The translations under genes were made by a program, and so were the position numbers. Shown one piece after another: positions 1-9,543 of a stretch of 64,000 nucleotides of DNA. Origin of the DNA: Artocarpus heterophyllus. Taxonomy: Eukaryota; Streptophyta; Magnoliopsida; Rosales; Moraceae. Position 1 is the first letter of the stretch, and each line of letters opens with the position of its first letter. Location: positions 25,898,281 through 25,962,280 of the forward strand of contig CM046338.1 in the NCBI GenBank assembly GCA_025403435.1, read 5' to 3'. Below the pieces are notes generated by a model, which worked only from the letters and a program-made list of their open reading frames with translations, searched no databases and was not told where the DNA came from.

Positions 1-2190
1 GGACTCCATAATGGTTTCTAGGAAAATAAGACTCTTTTTTTATGTTTTATATTTTTTTTAGACTGATTCTATTTTTACACCACTCTAGGAAGCTAAAACA
101 AAAAGGGATCTTAAACTCATCTAAGTAGAACATTAGGTAAAATTACATAAAGATAGCTATGAGGACATGTATGAACATATGGATAGATGTGACACAACTA
201 TAGAACTTTTGAAGATTTTCACCTGATAAAACTATTTAACTTTTGACAAACAAGACACTACTGTACAACTTTTAACAAAATAGGACCAAATTTCTAAAAC
301 AAAAAATAGAGACAAAACTTATTTTACACAACACATATAATACCCACAAAAGAAAATAGTGCATTTGACAGAAAAGTCAAAAGATTATTATTAAAAGATA
401 AACTATACAATTCAATTATTAAACATTTACCGTAAAGATTACAAAAACAAAAAAAATCTTTTTGTTGATTAAATTTTAGTCGAGAATGAATTGAAGAAAA
501 CTTATGTTCATTAGAACACGTCTCCAAGAATTTAGTGACTCAGCCATTCTAATGATTTTTTTAGTAAAATTAAGAACATTTCTCGAATAAATTTTGAATT
601 TTTCTAAGAAAGGAAAAGCACATAAAAAGAAAAACAAAATTTACAAGACTTGTTTCGAACTAGAGAGATCTAGAGTATGTTTCCCTTCTAACATCCTCAC
701 AAACTAAATAGTTAGGTCTTTTAATGTTAGATTCTTAAGAGGTTCTTTCTTAGCATGAAATTAAGGCCAGAGTTTTGACATAGCCCTCGAAACGTATCCA
801 CTTGGATCTTACTTAACAGAGGCTCAGAGATCTTCCAAGTTCTCTTCCCTAAGATCATTTTCATAGAATTAAATCTTATGTTCTTTGTTTGTGGACACAT
901 AATTAGGTGAGGGATACTTACTAAAACAGTTTTGATGAGAACACTTAGGACACTTTGATTCCATATGATGGACTCTTCTTTTCCTATCACATAGACTAGT
1001 ACCTATCCCAGGCAAACCTATATTATTTACATCACTAGGACGAAAAAGACCTTCTATATATACTTTAATATCAGTTGGAAGTTTAAAACGAGAAAGTGCC
1101 TAATGACGAGTGATTCTAGTTTTATACTTCTTTCTAACTTCTTTTTGAGAAAGAGAAGGAAAATATTTCTTAAGGTGCTTGTACTTAGGATTAAAGAGAG
1201 AAAAAGATGAGATTCTTGATAGTGAATTGAAAAACTGGGAAATTTCAAGAGATTTGAAAGCTTTGAGTGGATTTGAAAGTGTTAGAGAAGATTTTATGAG
1301 AGGAAAGAGAAGAGAATGAAGGATTTTTGGAAAAAATTCTATAAATTCTAGAGAGAAGACAAAGAAAATTAAAAAGTTTAAAGAGAGTGTGAGAAATCTA
1401 GACATAGAAAGAGCAAAGAGTTTTGAGCCTAGATGCACAGTGACAAGTTATATAAACAAAGGGTAGGTTACTATTTGGACACGGAGAAAACCTGTACAGA
1501 CACATATAACACTATTCTAAACAGTGGTGGGCTAAACTAAAATAAGCTAAGTAAAAGTAACCTAACCGATCACTAAATACTATTAATATTTATTAACAAC
1601 TAACTAAAAATATTTTCGTGTTTTTTAATTTTTAAATTTCTATGTGTTTTTAAAATTTTCAATTTTTTGTGTTTTTTATTAAAATTAAAATTTACAAAAG
1701 TCTAAAGCTTAGAAAAATTCATTCATAATTATTCCCTTAAAATGCGCTTCTAAAGGCCATTGATACAAAAATACTAACTAATCAAACATGACTATCTCCT
1801 CCATAATCTTAGTCATTTTAACAAATTTTTCAAAAAAAAAATATTTTTCTGAATTTTAATAGAAACAACACACAAAATAAAAAAAAAATAACACACTAAA
1901 AAACAAAAACAAAAATAAAAGAAGATACTGTTACTTTTTAATATTTATAGATTCTTCATCTGAGTCTGAATCTATATAAATAATCAACAAAGGGAGTTAA
2001 ACCATCATTTAAAGTTGGTCTGTAAGAAAAGGAAAGTCCCTAAAAACTCTCATCATTTAATGCTTCTTGGTATTGCTTATCAAAATCATTCACACTACAA
2101 TCAATCACATGTGGTGGAACATAACTGGGTCCAGAATGACTAACAGTAAATACTTCCCACCAACCTAAGTTACCCTCTAGTTTTCAAAAC
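1..2190. other. No gene recognised; AT-rich spacer
   Basis: No coding region, RNA gene or element boundary is recognised in this stretch. The open frames on the minus strand between about 700 and 1440 have low-complexity Leu/Phe/Ser/Lys-rich translations with no family resemblance I can name. The sequence may be old, decayed transposon DNA, because a protease remnant of a gypsy element lies directly to the right. Confidence 0.5.
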
Positions 2191-2227
2191 TTCTTTTACA
2201 GGATCAAACTCTTTATTTTCAACAGGT

Positions 2228-2702
2228 TCATTTTTTAAAAACAACTTCCTTTCCTAGATCAAGAATTTCCTTTTCTAAATTAGATTTTTCAATGTTGCTT
2301 TTTATTACCATGGAATTCTCAACTTTATGTGTTTCATCAACTAAAGCAGTCATGGAACAAGTTTCAAAGTTGACTGTAGAGGTGCTTCTTTCAACGAAGT
2401 TGACTATAAAATGCTTGCCTGTAGGTTGTGACATGTTGAAAACGTTGAATTCTAAAGTCATGTTTCTAAAAGATAATTTTACAATACCATTTCTATAATT
2501 AATCAAGGCATTTGAAGTTACAAGAAATGGAGACCTAAAATAACAGGGACTTGAAAATTTGTAGTGGAAATAGGTTGTATATCCAATACAATAAAGTCTA
2601 TTAGGAAGTAAAACTTATAGTTTGAACTAACACATCCTCAACTATTTAGCTTGGAATTTTTACAGAATAATCAACTAACTGAAGTGCAATAGAACTTGGC
2701 AG
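2228..2702 (-). pseudogene. Ty3/gypsy aspartic-protease region fragment
   Basis: Read on the minus strand, this fragment resembles the protease-to-linker region of Athila/Tat-type gypsy polyproteins. The start reads like LQLVDYSVKIPS followed by IVEDVLVQ, with an in-frame stop between them. Further on come SNALINYRNGIVKLSF and NMTLEFNVFNM, which match the part after the 'LGRPFLAT' motif in such elements. It is broken by the stop and by at least one frame change, and no LTR belonging to it was found. Its lineage differs from that of the chromovirus in the right half of the window. Family membership is recalled from known motifs; no alignment was run. Confidence 0.5.
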
Positions 2703-2754
2703 ATTTTATGGTATTGATCATATGATTTATTTTAATTATCAAATGAAATCAGGG

Positions 2755-2756
<2 letters not shown>

Positions 2757-2791
<35 letters not shown>
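2757..2791. repeat. (TA)n microsatellite
   Basis: An uninterrupted TA dinucleotide run of about 35 bp at the left edge of the split gypsy-type LTR. Confidence 0.95.
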
Positions 2792-2800
<9 letters not shown>

Positions 2801-3452
2801 CTTGCAAATTTTCGTGCTCTAATTGAGTGTGAATTGAAAGATATAGAGTTATAAATCCTAAAAGTCAGGTAGTTTGTATTATTGGCAGATTTATTTGAAT
2901 ATTTAAAAAATTGAAAAAAGATATTTTGGATTAATATTCTTAAGAGAAGAAAATTTGAGTGATGTTTATATATGTTAGCTATGTTATGGAATAATTCTTA
3001 CACTCTAATTATGCTTATAAGTTGAGATTAGTTTCTCCAAGTCATTAAAGGTCAAGTTTTCTATCTTTATGTTTCTTTGACTTTAAGTGCATGTTTATGA
3101 CTCAAAGATGCTTTGTTTTGTTAAGAATGATATATGATGATGTAATATGGTATTAAATGATATCATGAAGAGGAATATTAATTTTATGAATTATATGAAT
3201 GATTGATATGAACACTCCAAAAAGGCAAGCACACCGAGAACTGTGGCAACATCATACAAGTTAAGGTTTCGTAAGCAAGCAAGACAAGTAAGTACATTTT
3301 CACTTGCAACATGATAAAAGTTTATGAAAAAGTTTTGAGAACATGTTTTATGAGAATTTTCAAGTTTGTTTTTATATATTGTTTTCTCATGAAAACTCTT
3401 GTTGCAACAAGAAGGTTTAAATGATGTTTTAATGATGAAGTATGTTAAAACT

Positions 3453-3485
<33 letters not shown>

Positions 3486-3575
3486 ATCACTTAACTAAGT
3501 GTTGCACACTCTATGTTTATGTTTATGTTTATGATGTCCCAAAGGTTGGACTTGTCATGTTTGGTTTGGTATTAG
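2792..3575 (+). mobile_element. Gypsy-type LTR, left part (split by copia)
   Basis: This stretch and the one starting at 22928 are two parts of one gypsy-type LTR separated by the copia element at 3576-22927. The evidence is collinear similarity to the reverse complement of the solo LTR at 49767-53093. Around 3220-3310 the text running from AGCACACCGAGAACTGTGG to GACAAGTAAGTACATT matches the reverse complement of about 50890-50985. The left end of the LTR was not found and may be lost at the (TA)n run. No coding sequence is present. Confidence 0.6.
3453..3486. repeat. Compound (TA)n(TG)n microsatellite
   Basis: A TA run passes directly into a TG run, about 34 bp in total, inside the split gypsy-type LTR. 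Confidence 0.9.
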
Positions 3576-5583
3576 TGTTAGACATGTATGCCCGAAGGAG
3601 TAAAAATATAATAAGTTTTTGAAAATATTTTTATCACTAAAGAATTTATTCATTATTTATATACCAAATCTTGGCCTCTTTAAGTTCATATTTGTTGAAT
3701 GTATGTTAAGCAAACAATAGTCTGAGACTATCGGTCTAAACCTTAAGAATTGGGCATATGATGGACGAATTATACGGAAGACACGATTCTTAAGGTGATG
3801 GTCTAAATCATACTATCTGCAATCGAGGGAATAAAGTTGGGTGCTTTATTCATGCAAAGATTGTTATGTTGTCTATATCCCTTTAGGGAGATGGTTTATC
3901 TTGACCATCGAAGATGGACTCTGTGAATAGAAACATTGGCACGTTGTCATAGGTGACGATGTGTTGGATCGGGACATAAAGCGAATTGATTTGGATTAAT
4001 AATTCTGTCTTAGCAAATCGATTCACTTTAGACAATCATTTGTGTTGTATCTTAATCCTAAGATGAATAGTGGGCCCATTGTCTTGACTTGTGTCTTTTG
4101 ATGTACCAAAGGGTGACACCCACATCTTAATAGTGGTATGCATGCCGATACGTTGGAGGCATGACTCTTGATGGCGTAGACTTGTTATTCATAGATATGA
4201 AATCCATAGCTCCTCTTTAGGAGTAATGATATCCTCTTATATGTGTTATCTTGTAATTGAAAAACTGGAGCACTCAACCATTTGGATACATAGGTGTAAC
4301 CAAATGATATACTGTCTTTGGATGGTAAGTTTTCTAATAGTGAGATAATGGAACGTAAGATAGAAATAATCAGGAAGGTAAGACAGAACTTGTCCTTAAG
4401 CCGATTATGGACTATCATATGAGGATACGATACACTATGATATGTCATGGAGATTTAGCTATACGAGCTTCGTAATTCTATATAGTTCGAGAGTGCAGCT
4501 CCAAGCTTTTAGTGGAGTAGCGTTGGAGTTGATAATTATGAAACGTATATCTGGGATATTAGTTTTCATAATTATCAGGAGCTTTAACTATATAGGTCCA
4601 TTTGGTTCCTTTGCTAGCTCACAACATCCTGTAACGACACGGCGTGCTTTTCCAACAATTGGTGACTTATGTCGGATTTATCAGATTGGTTAAAATTTGA
4701 AAGAATTAAATAATTCATGTCTGTTTATTGATTGAATTAATTTTGTAATAAATTAATTTAAGATAAACTTGTTGAATTATTGAGATCGGATAATTCTTGT
4801 TTGTTTATTGGCTAATTTAATTTTAAATAAATTAGATCAGGATAAACTTATAGAATTATTGGGAATTATTTTATTTTCTTAGAGATTATCTAGATAAAGT
4901 TGTTTTGATTAGATAACTTCTCTATTGGGTTATTTGAATTAAAACTGAGACTTTATCCTATAGAATCTCGAATGGAAAATAAAAGATTAGCAAGATTTAT
5001 TATTCGGCAGTTCAGCCTACCGATGGATGTGTTTGGCCTGCCGATCAGGTGGTTTGGCCTGCCGATCATAGAAGGATAAGATCATGCGTTTCCATGCGGA
5101 TCTTATCAGATAATGATCCAAATTTCATTATGATCTGAATTTTGAGACCTAATCTAATGAGGACTGACCCTAGGACCAATCTCTATAAATAAGGAGTGAT
5201 TCTCACAGGTTACTTAGATCAATTGAGAGATTAAGAGTGATACTCTGCTAAGTGAGAATCTAAAAAACTCCCTAAGAGCTTTTGTTCATAAATTACAAGC
5301 ACTTGCTTTGGGTTCTCTAGATTGGTTGGAAGGAGAGTCACCGGTGGAAGAGCTGTACGTGTGAGCCCACACTCACTCCGATCATGGATAGAGAATAGCA
5401 AAAAAGACCAGTTGGTTGAGGCTCTTCTGGAATGTTATTTCTCTTCACATATTGCAGAGGTTCTTTGACACACAAAGGTCAGTAAGATCTGGTTAATTTA
5501 TACATATAGCATGTCAAACTTGTGTTTTGAAAATTACTCTGATATAAAATTTTTAAAATTCTGTTGCGCACTCTTTTCCAACA
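3576..5583 (+). repeat. Outer copia element, 5' LTR
   Basis: The LTR is 2,008 bp, starts TGTTAGACATG and ends CCAACA. A TATA box, TATAAATAAGG, lies at 5184. A degraded set of GGCCTGCC-type palindromes lies at about 5003-5070, upstream of the TATA box. It carries the same inverted repeat near its start (3741-3795) as the other LTRs of the family. It differs from its partner at 20896-22927 clearly more than the inner pair differ from each other, so this insertion is older. Confidence 0.95.
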
Positions 5584-5585
5584 AT

Positions 5586-5598
5586 TGGTATTAGAGCC
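5586..5598 (+). promoter_or_regulatory. Primer-binding site of outer copia element
   Basis: TGGTATTAGAGCC lies two bases after the LTR end. It is one mismatch from the usual plant copia PBS, which pairs with the 3' end of initiator tRNA-Met. It marks the start of minus-strand DNA synthesis. Confidence 0.9.
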
Positions 5599-6450
5599 AT
5601 GGTTTTTACATAAATTTACGAGTTTATGATCATGTTATATGTATAAATTTTATGATCTTAAACTCTCCTATGCTTGAATTTAATCTTATAGAGAGTTGGC
5701 ACTCTAGGTTTCTATATATTATATATGTTGTCATGGATTATGTGGTGAATGTTTATTAATTAATTATGGTTGATTAAATCGTTATTTAATTAATTATTAA
5801 TTAATTAATTTACACCGGTTATGGTTCCTTAGATGTTAGAATTGTTAGACATGTATGCTCTAAGGAGTAAAAATGTAATATGTTTTTGGAGACATTTTTA
5901 TCAATAAAGAATTTATTCATTTATATATACCAAATATTGTCCTCTTTATGTTCATATTTGTTGAATGTATGATAAGCAAACAGTAGTCTGAGACTGTCAG
6001 TCTAAACCTTAAGAGTTGGGCATATGATGGGATGATTATGCGGTAGACACGACTCTTAAGGTGATGGTCTAAAATATATGATCCGCAATTGAGGGAATAA
6101 AGTTGGGCGCTTTATTCATGTAAAGATTGTTATGTTGTCTATATCCCTTTTGGGAGATGGTTTGTCTTGGCCATCGGAGTTGGACTTCATGAATAGAAAC
6201 ATTGGCGCATTGTCATAGGTGACGATGTGTTGGATCGGGACATAAAGTGAATTGATTTGGATTAATAATTCTGTCTTGGCAAATCGATTCACTTTAGACA
6301 ATCATTTGTATTGTATCTTAATCCTGAGATGAATAATGGGCCCGTTGTCTCGATTTGTGTCTTTTGATGTACCAATGGGTGACTCCCACATCTCTATAGT
6401 GGCATGCATGCCGGTACGTTGGAGGCATGACTCTTGGTAGCGTAGACTTG

Positions 6451-6714
6451 TTATTCATAGATATGGAATCCATAGCTCCTCTTTAGGAGTAATGATATCC
6501 TCTTATATGCGTTGTCCTGTAATTGGAAAACTGGAGCGCTCAACCATTTGGATACATAGGTGTAACCGAATGGTATACTATCTTTGGATGGTAAGTTTTC
6601 TAATGGTGAGACAATGGAACGTAAGATAAAAATAATCGGGAAGGTAAGACAGAACTTGTCCTTAAGCCGATTATGGATGATCATATGGGGATGCGATACA
6701 CTATGATATGTCAT
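6451..6714 (-). CDS. Antisense LTR ORF, 87 codons, function unknown
   Basis: An 87-codon frame on the strand opposite to retroelement transcription, inside U3. The same full-length frame occurs at 4185-4448, 14119-14382 and 44401-44664. At 55321-55599 it is open with a longer start. In two LTRs (21571-21768 and the reverse-strand solo LTR at 36418-36615) it is cut at 65 codons, just after FQL. The translation begins MTYHSV, has a hydrophobic stretch near residues 22-36 and ends FHIYE. No family is recognised. It may be a chance frame preserved by young age, so coding status is doubtful. Confidence 0.2.
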   Translation of the reverse strand: MTYHSVSHPHMIIHNRLKDKFCLTFPIIFILRSIVSPLENLPSKDSIPFGYTYVSKWLSAPVFQLQDNAYKRISLLLKRSYGFHIYE

Positions 6715-7280
6715 GGAGACTTAGCTACACGAGCTTCGTAATTCTATAAAGTTCGAGAGTGCAGCTCCAAGCTTTTAGTGGAGTAGCGTTGGAGTTGATA
6801 ATTGTGAAATGTATATCTGGGATATTGGGTTTCATAATTATCATGAGCTTGAACTTTATAGGTCCATTTTGGTCCCCTTTGCTAGCTCACAAAATCCTGT
6901 AACGACACGGCGTGCTTTTCCAATAATTGGTGACTTATGTCGGATTTATCAGATTGGTTTAAAATTTATAAGAATCAAATAATTCATGTCTGTTTATCGG
7001 TTGAATTAATTATGTAAGAAATTAGTTCAAGATGAACTTGTTGAATTATGGCGTTCGGATAATTCTTGTCTATTTATCGGTTGTTTTAATTTTGGACAAT
7101 TAGAACAAGATAAACTTGTAGAATTATTGTGAATTGATTTATTTTCTTAGAGATTATCTTGATAAAGTTTGTTTTGATCAGATATCTTTTCTATTGGGCT
7201 ATTTGAATCAAAACTGAGACTTTATCCTTTAGAATCTCGGGTGGAAAATAAAAGATTCGCGGAGATTTTTTCTCGGCAGT

Positions 7281-7358
7281 TCGGCATGCCGGATAACGTG
7301 TTCGGCCTGCCGAACTGGTCAGTTTGGCCTGCCTATCACACAGTTCGGCATGCCGACC
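7281..7358 (+). promoter_or_regulatory. Phased GC palindromes in U3
   Basis: Four copies of an 8-bp core (GGCATGCC, GGCCTGCC, GGCCTGCC, GGCATGCC) are centred at 7286.5, 7307.5, 7329.5 and 7350.5. The spacings are 21, 22 and 21 bp, two turns of B-DNA. Most are extended to 12-14-bp palindromes by flanking TTC/GAA. They stand about 120-190 bp upstream of the TATA box, where an enhancer would be expected. The same block occurs in the 3' LTR around 14948-15025. A role in binding a dimeric protein is an inference. Confidence 0.6.
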
Positions 7359-7475
7359 GCGACAGTTAAGATTACGCGTTTTTCACCCGTATCTTATCAG
7401 ATATTGATCCAAACTTGATTCTGTTTCGATTTTTGAGACCTAATCTGATATGGACTAACCCCAAGGACCAATAGG

Positions 7476-7485
7476 TATAAAAAGG
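7476..7485 (+). promoter_or_regulatory. LTR TATA box
   Basis: TATAAAAAGG about 400 bp before the LTR end. It is conserved at 5184 (TATAAATAAG), 15143, 22527 (TATAAATAGG), 45417 and 56334 in the other LTRs, followed each time by GGAGTGA-like sequence. Transcription should start about 30 bp downstream, which defines the start of R. Confidence 0.7.
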
Positions 7486-7877
7486 GAGTGAGTCTAATGA
7501 TTTACTCAGATCAATTTGAGAGATTAAGAGTGATACTCTTCTAGTGAGCATCTGAAAACGCCCTGAGAGCTTTTGTTCACAAATTACGAACACTAGCTTT
7601 GGGTTCTCTCTATTGGTTGGAAGGAGAGTCACCGGTGGAAGAGCTGTACGTATGAGCCCACACTCACTCCGGTTGTGGATAGAGAATAGCAAAGAAGACC
7701 AGTTGGTTGAGGCTCTTCTGGAACGTTACTTCTCTACACAGGTCGCGGAGGTTCTTCGGCACACTGAGGTTAGTAAGATCTGTTTAATTTATACATATAA
7801 CATGTCAAACTTGTGTTTTGGAAATTACTCTGATAAAAAAATTTTAAAATTCCGCTGCGCACTTTGTTTCCAACAAT

Positions 7878-7890
7878 TGGTATTAGAGAC
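7878..7890 (+). promoter_or_regulatory. Primer-binding site of inner copia element
   Basis: TGGTATTAGAGAC follows the LTR after two bases. It is close to the copia consensus complementary to initiator tRNA-Met, with changes at two positions. Confidence 0.88.
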
Positions 7891-8385
7891 GAGGTTTTTT
7901 ACATAAATTTGCAAGTTTGTGATCATGTTATATGCATAAATTTTGTGATCTTAATCTCTCCAATGCTTGAATTAAATTTTATAGAGAGATGGCACTCTAG
8001 GTTTCTATATAATATATATGTTGTCATGGATTATATGGTGAATGTTTATTAATTAATTATGGTTGATTAAATTGTTGTTTAATTATTTATTAATTAATTA
8101 ATACCGGTTATGGTTTCATAGAGGTTAGAATGTGTATCTAGGTTTTTCATGTAATTAGATGGCGGACTATCATCTCCGTCTAGGAATTATTATTTAATTT
8201 TTAATTTGTAAGAATTTTGTAATTAAATAATTATTCGGAGAAGACGGAACGAGAAGTCGGATCTTAAAGATTGATGATGGCGTCTCCAGGTATTTCCTGA
8301 GTCTCTAATTTTATGTTTTTGAATTGTTGAAAATAAAATTGATGAATTGCATTAAAATTGTATTTTCTGGATTGAGGGTTTTCTG

Positions 8386-8576
8386 CTCGGTCGGCATGCC
8401 GGACCTCACAGTTCGGCAGGCCGAAGGTCACAGATCGGCAGGCCGGACGTACGGTCCGACAGGCCGACAGTGGGGCAGAAATTTTGGTGCTCTGTCGGCA
8501 GGCCGAACCTTCATGTTCGGCAGGCCGAACCTCCATGATCGGTAGGCCGATCACCTAGATCGGCCTGCCGACCGAG
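8386..8576 (+). repeat. Leader array of eight phased GC palindromes
   Basis: Eight 8-bp cores (mostly GGCAGGCC, plus GGCATGCC, GACAGGCC, GGTAGGCC and GGCCTGCC) are centred at 8396.5, 8418.5, 8440.5, 8461.5, 8500.5, 8522.5, 8544.5 and 8565.5. Spacings are 22, 22, 21, 39, 22, 22 and 21 bp. Most are embedded in 12-16-bp imperfect palindromes such as TTCGGCAGGCCGAA. The block is framed by an inverted pair, GCTCGGTCGGCATGCCG at the left and CGGCCTGCCGACCGAG at the right. It contrasts sharply with the AT-rich surroundings. Degraded versions stand in the outer leader (15788-15965) and the third leader (46313-46510). Confidence 0.85.
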
Positions 8577-9061
8577 AGCTGCCAGGTGTCCAGAAAAGGT
8601 GTGATTTTTCAAGTGTAGTTTTAATTTTATTTTTGGGACGATTCTGAGAAACATTAAATTTGGATATGACCGAAAATATGAAGTGTTCGATTCATACGGA
8701 ATTGAGGACTTGAAGATGGATATTACATGAAGAAGGATACAGCTTAAGGATTCAAGGATGAAGAATCGATAAATGTCTCGATTATTCTCTTGTAATCTTA
8801 GTTTTTCTATTCTCTAGGGTGGAACCATAATATTACGGTTATTATTATTATTATGCTTGTAGCTTTGCTTGATTGCTTTGCTTGTCTGCATTATAATATG
8901 ATTTACCATGTATATTGATAACATGTCATATAGAATAGGGAGTGCCGCTCATATTAAAATTGTTCATGCATAATTTTAAAATAAAACCTTGACTTCAAAA
9001 GATTGAGTGGGAGAAGGTTTTCGAAGAGAGAACCTAAGGCCTCCATCGTTGGTCCATAGGA

Positions 9062-9392
9062 AGAACATGATGGTCCCAACCCCTAGGAAGGGATTTCTAT
9101 CATGTACCAGATTGGATCTCTGAAAGGATAAGGTATTTTAGTATGATTTATGGTTGCACACCCCTAGGTGGTGATTATAAATCATGGATAAAATATTAAA
9201 ACGGTGGTTATACACTCACGTTAATTTTATTATTAACCTCCCCTAGGAGCTCTGTTAATAAAATTAATGGCCAAAGAAACGATTATTAGTATATGCTGGA
9301 TCATACGGGTCCTGGATGGCATATATTAATCAGGAGGGGATCCGTGTTCCTGATTGAATTTGGCATGACTCCCCTTGGAGCTTGTTGAATTC
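9062..9392 (+). promoter_or_regulatory. Hairpin-rich leader block
   Basis: At least six consecutive inverted repeats can be drawn. Four have tips built on CCCTAGG or CCCTTGG: 9065-9105 (arms ACATGAT/ATCATGT), 9143-9185 with arms extendable to about 9130-9198, 9221-9267 (TTAATTTTATTATTAAC against GTTAATAAAATTAA) and 9356-9392. Two others lie at 9282-9330 and 9328-9355 (AATCAGGA/TCCTGATT). The block recurs at about 16441-16780 in the outer copy and 46990-47330 in the third. Its place between PBS and gag suits a packaging or translation-control structure; that role is inferred. Confidence 0.5.
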
Positions 9393-9543
9393 TGAGTTGG
9401 GAATTATCGTTGTAAGGTTGTGATATTTTCAAGGTTTTGACACATAAACACATTTGTATGATTTTACATGATTGTGTTATCTTACTAAATTATTATATAT
9501 GTTTGCTTATGTTTGGTATATGGTTCTTTATTGTAGATTGAAA

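Larger units (their letters stand above)
5843..7875 (+). repeat. Inner copia element, 5' LTR
   Basis: A 2,033-bp LTR running from TGTTAGAC to CCAACA. U3 is long, about 1.63 kb to the TATA box at 7476. It holds a 12-bp-arm inverted repeat (6007-6061), a 16-bp-arm inverted repeat (6244-6295), two 80-bp tandem repeats (6981-7060 and 7061-7140) and four phased GC-rich palindromes (7281-7358) just upstream of the TATA box. Its antisense strand has open frames of 106, 87 and 61 codons. Most differences from the 3' LTR are TG or CA here against CG there, as expected from deamination of methylated CpG. Confidence 0.97.
8290..9536 (+). other. Putative leader intron upstream of gag
   Basis: A CAG|GTATTT donor at 8287-8295 and an acceptor TTCTTTATTGTAG ending at 9536 frame a possible intron that stops 7 bp before the gag ATG. 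A branch-like CTTACTAAAT lies at 9481. The third copy keeps both sites (46215 and 47468). The decayed outer copy has lost both (donor CCAGAT, acceptor TCG). Splicing would remove the palindrome array and the hairpin train and leave a short leader. No transcript evidence is available, so this is inference from site consensus and conservation. Confidence 0.4.

Noticed and set aside
2292..2498. 68-codon plus-strand frame
   Set aside because: It is antisense to the gypsy protease fragment, which has family motifs on the minus strand.
2757..2791. (TA)n run as a promoter TATA region
   Set aside because: A simple microsatellite with no gene downstream.
8386..8576. CRISPR-like repeat-spacer pattern
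   Set aside because: Repeats of 12-14 bp with 8-10-bp gaps, imperfect and palindromic, inside a plant retrotransposon leader; no cas genes and gaps too short for spacers.
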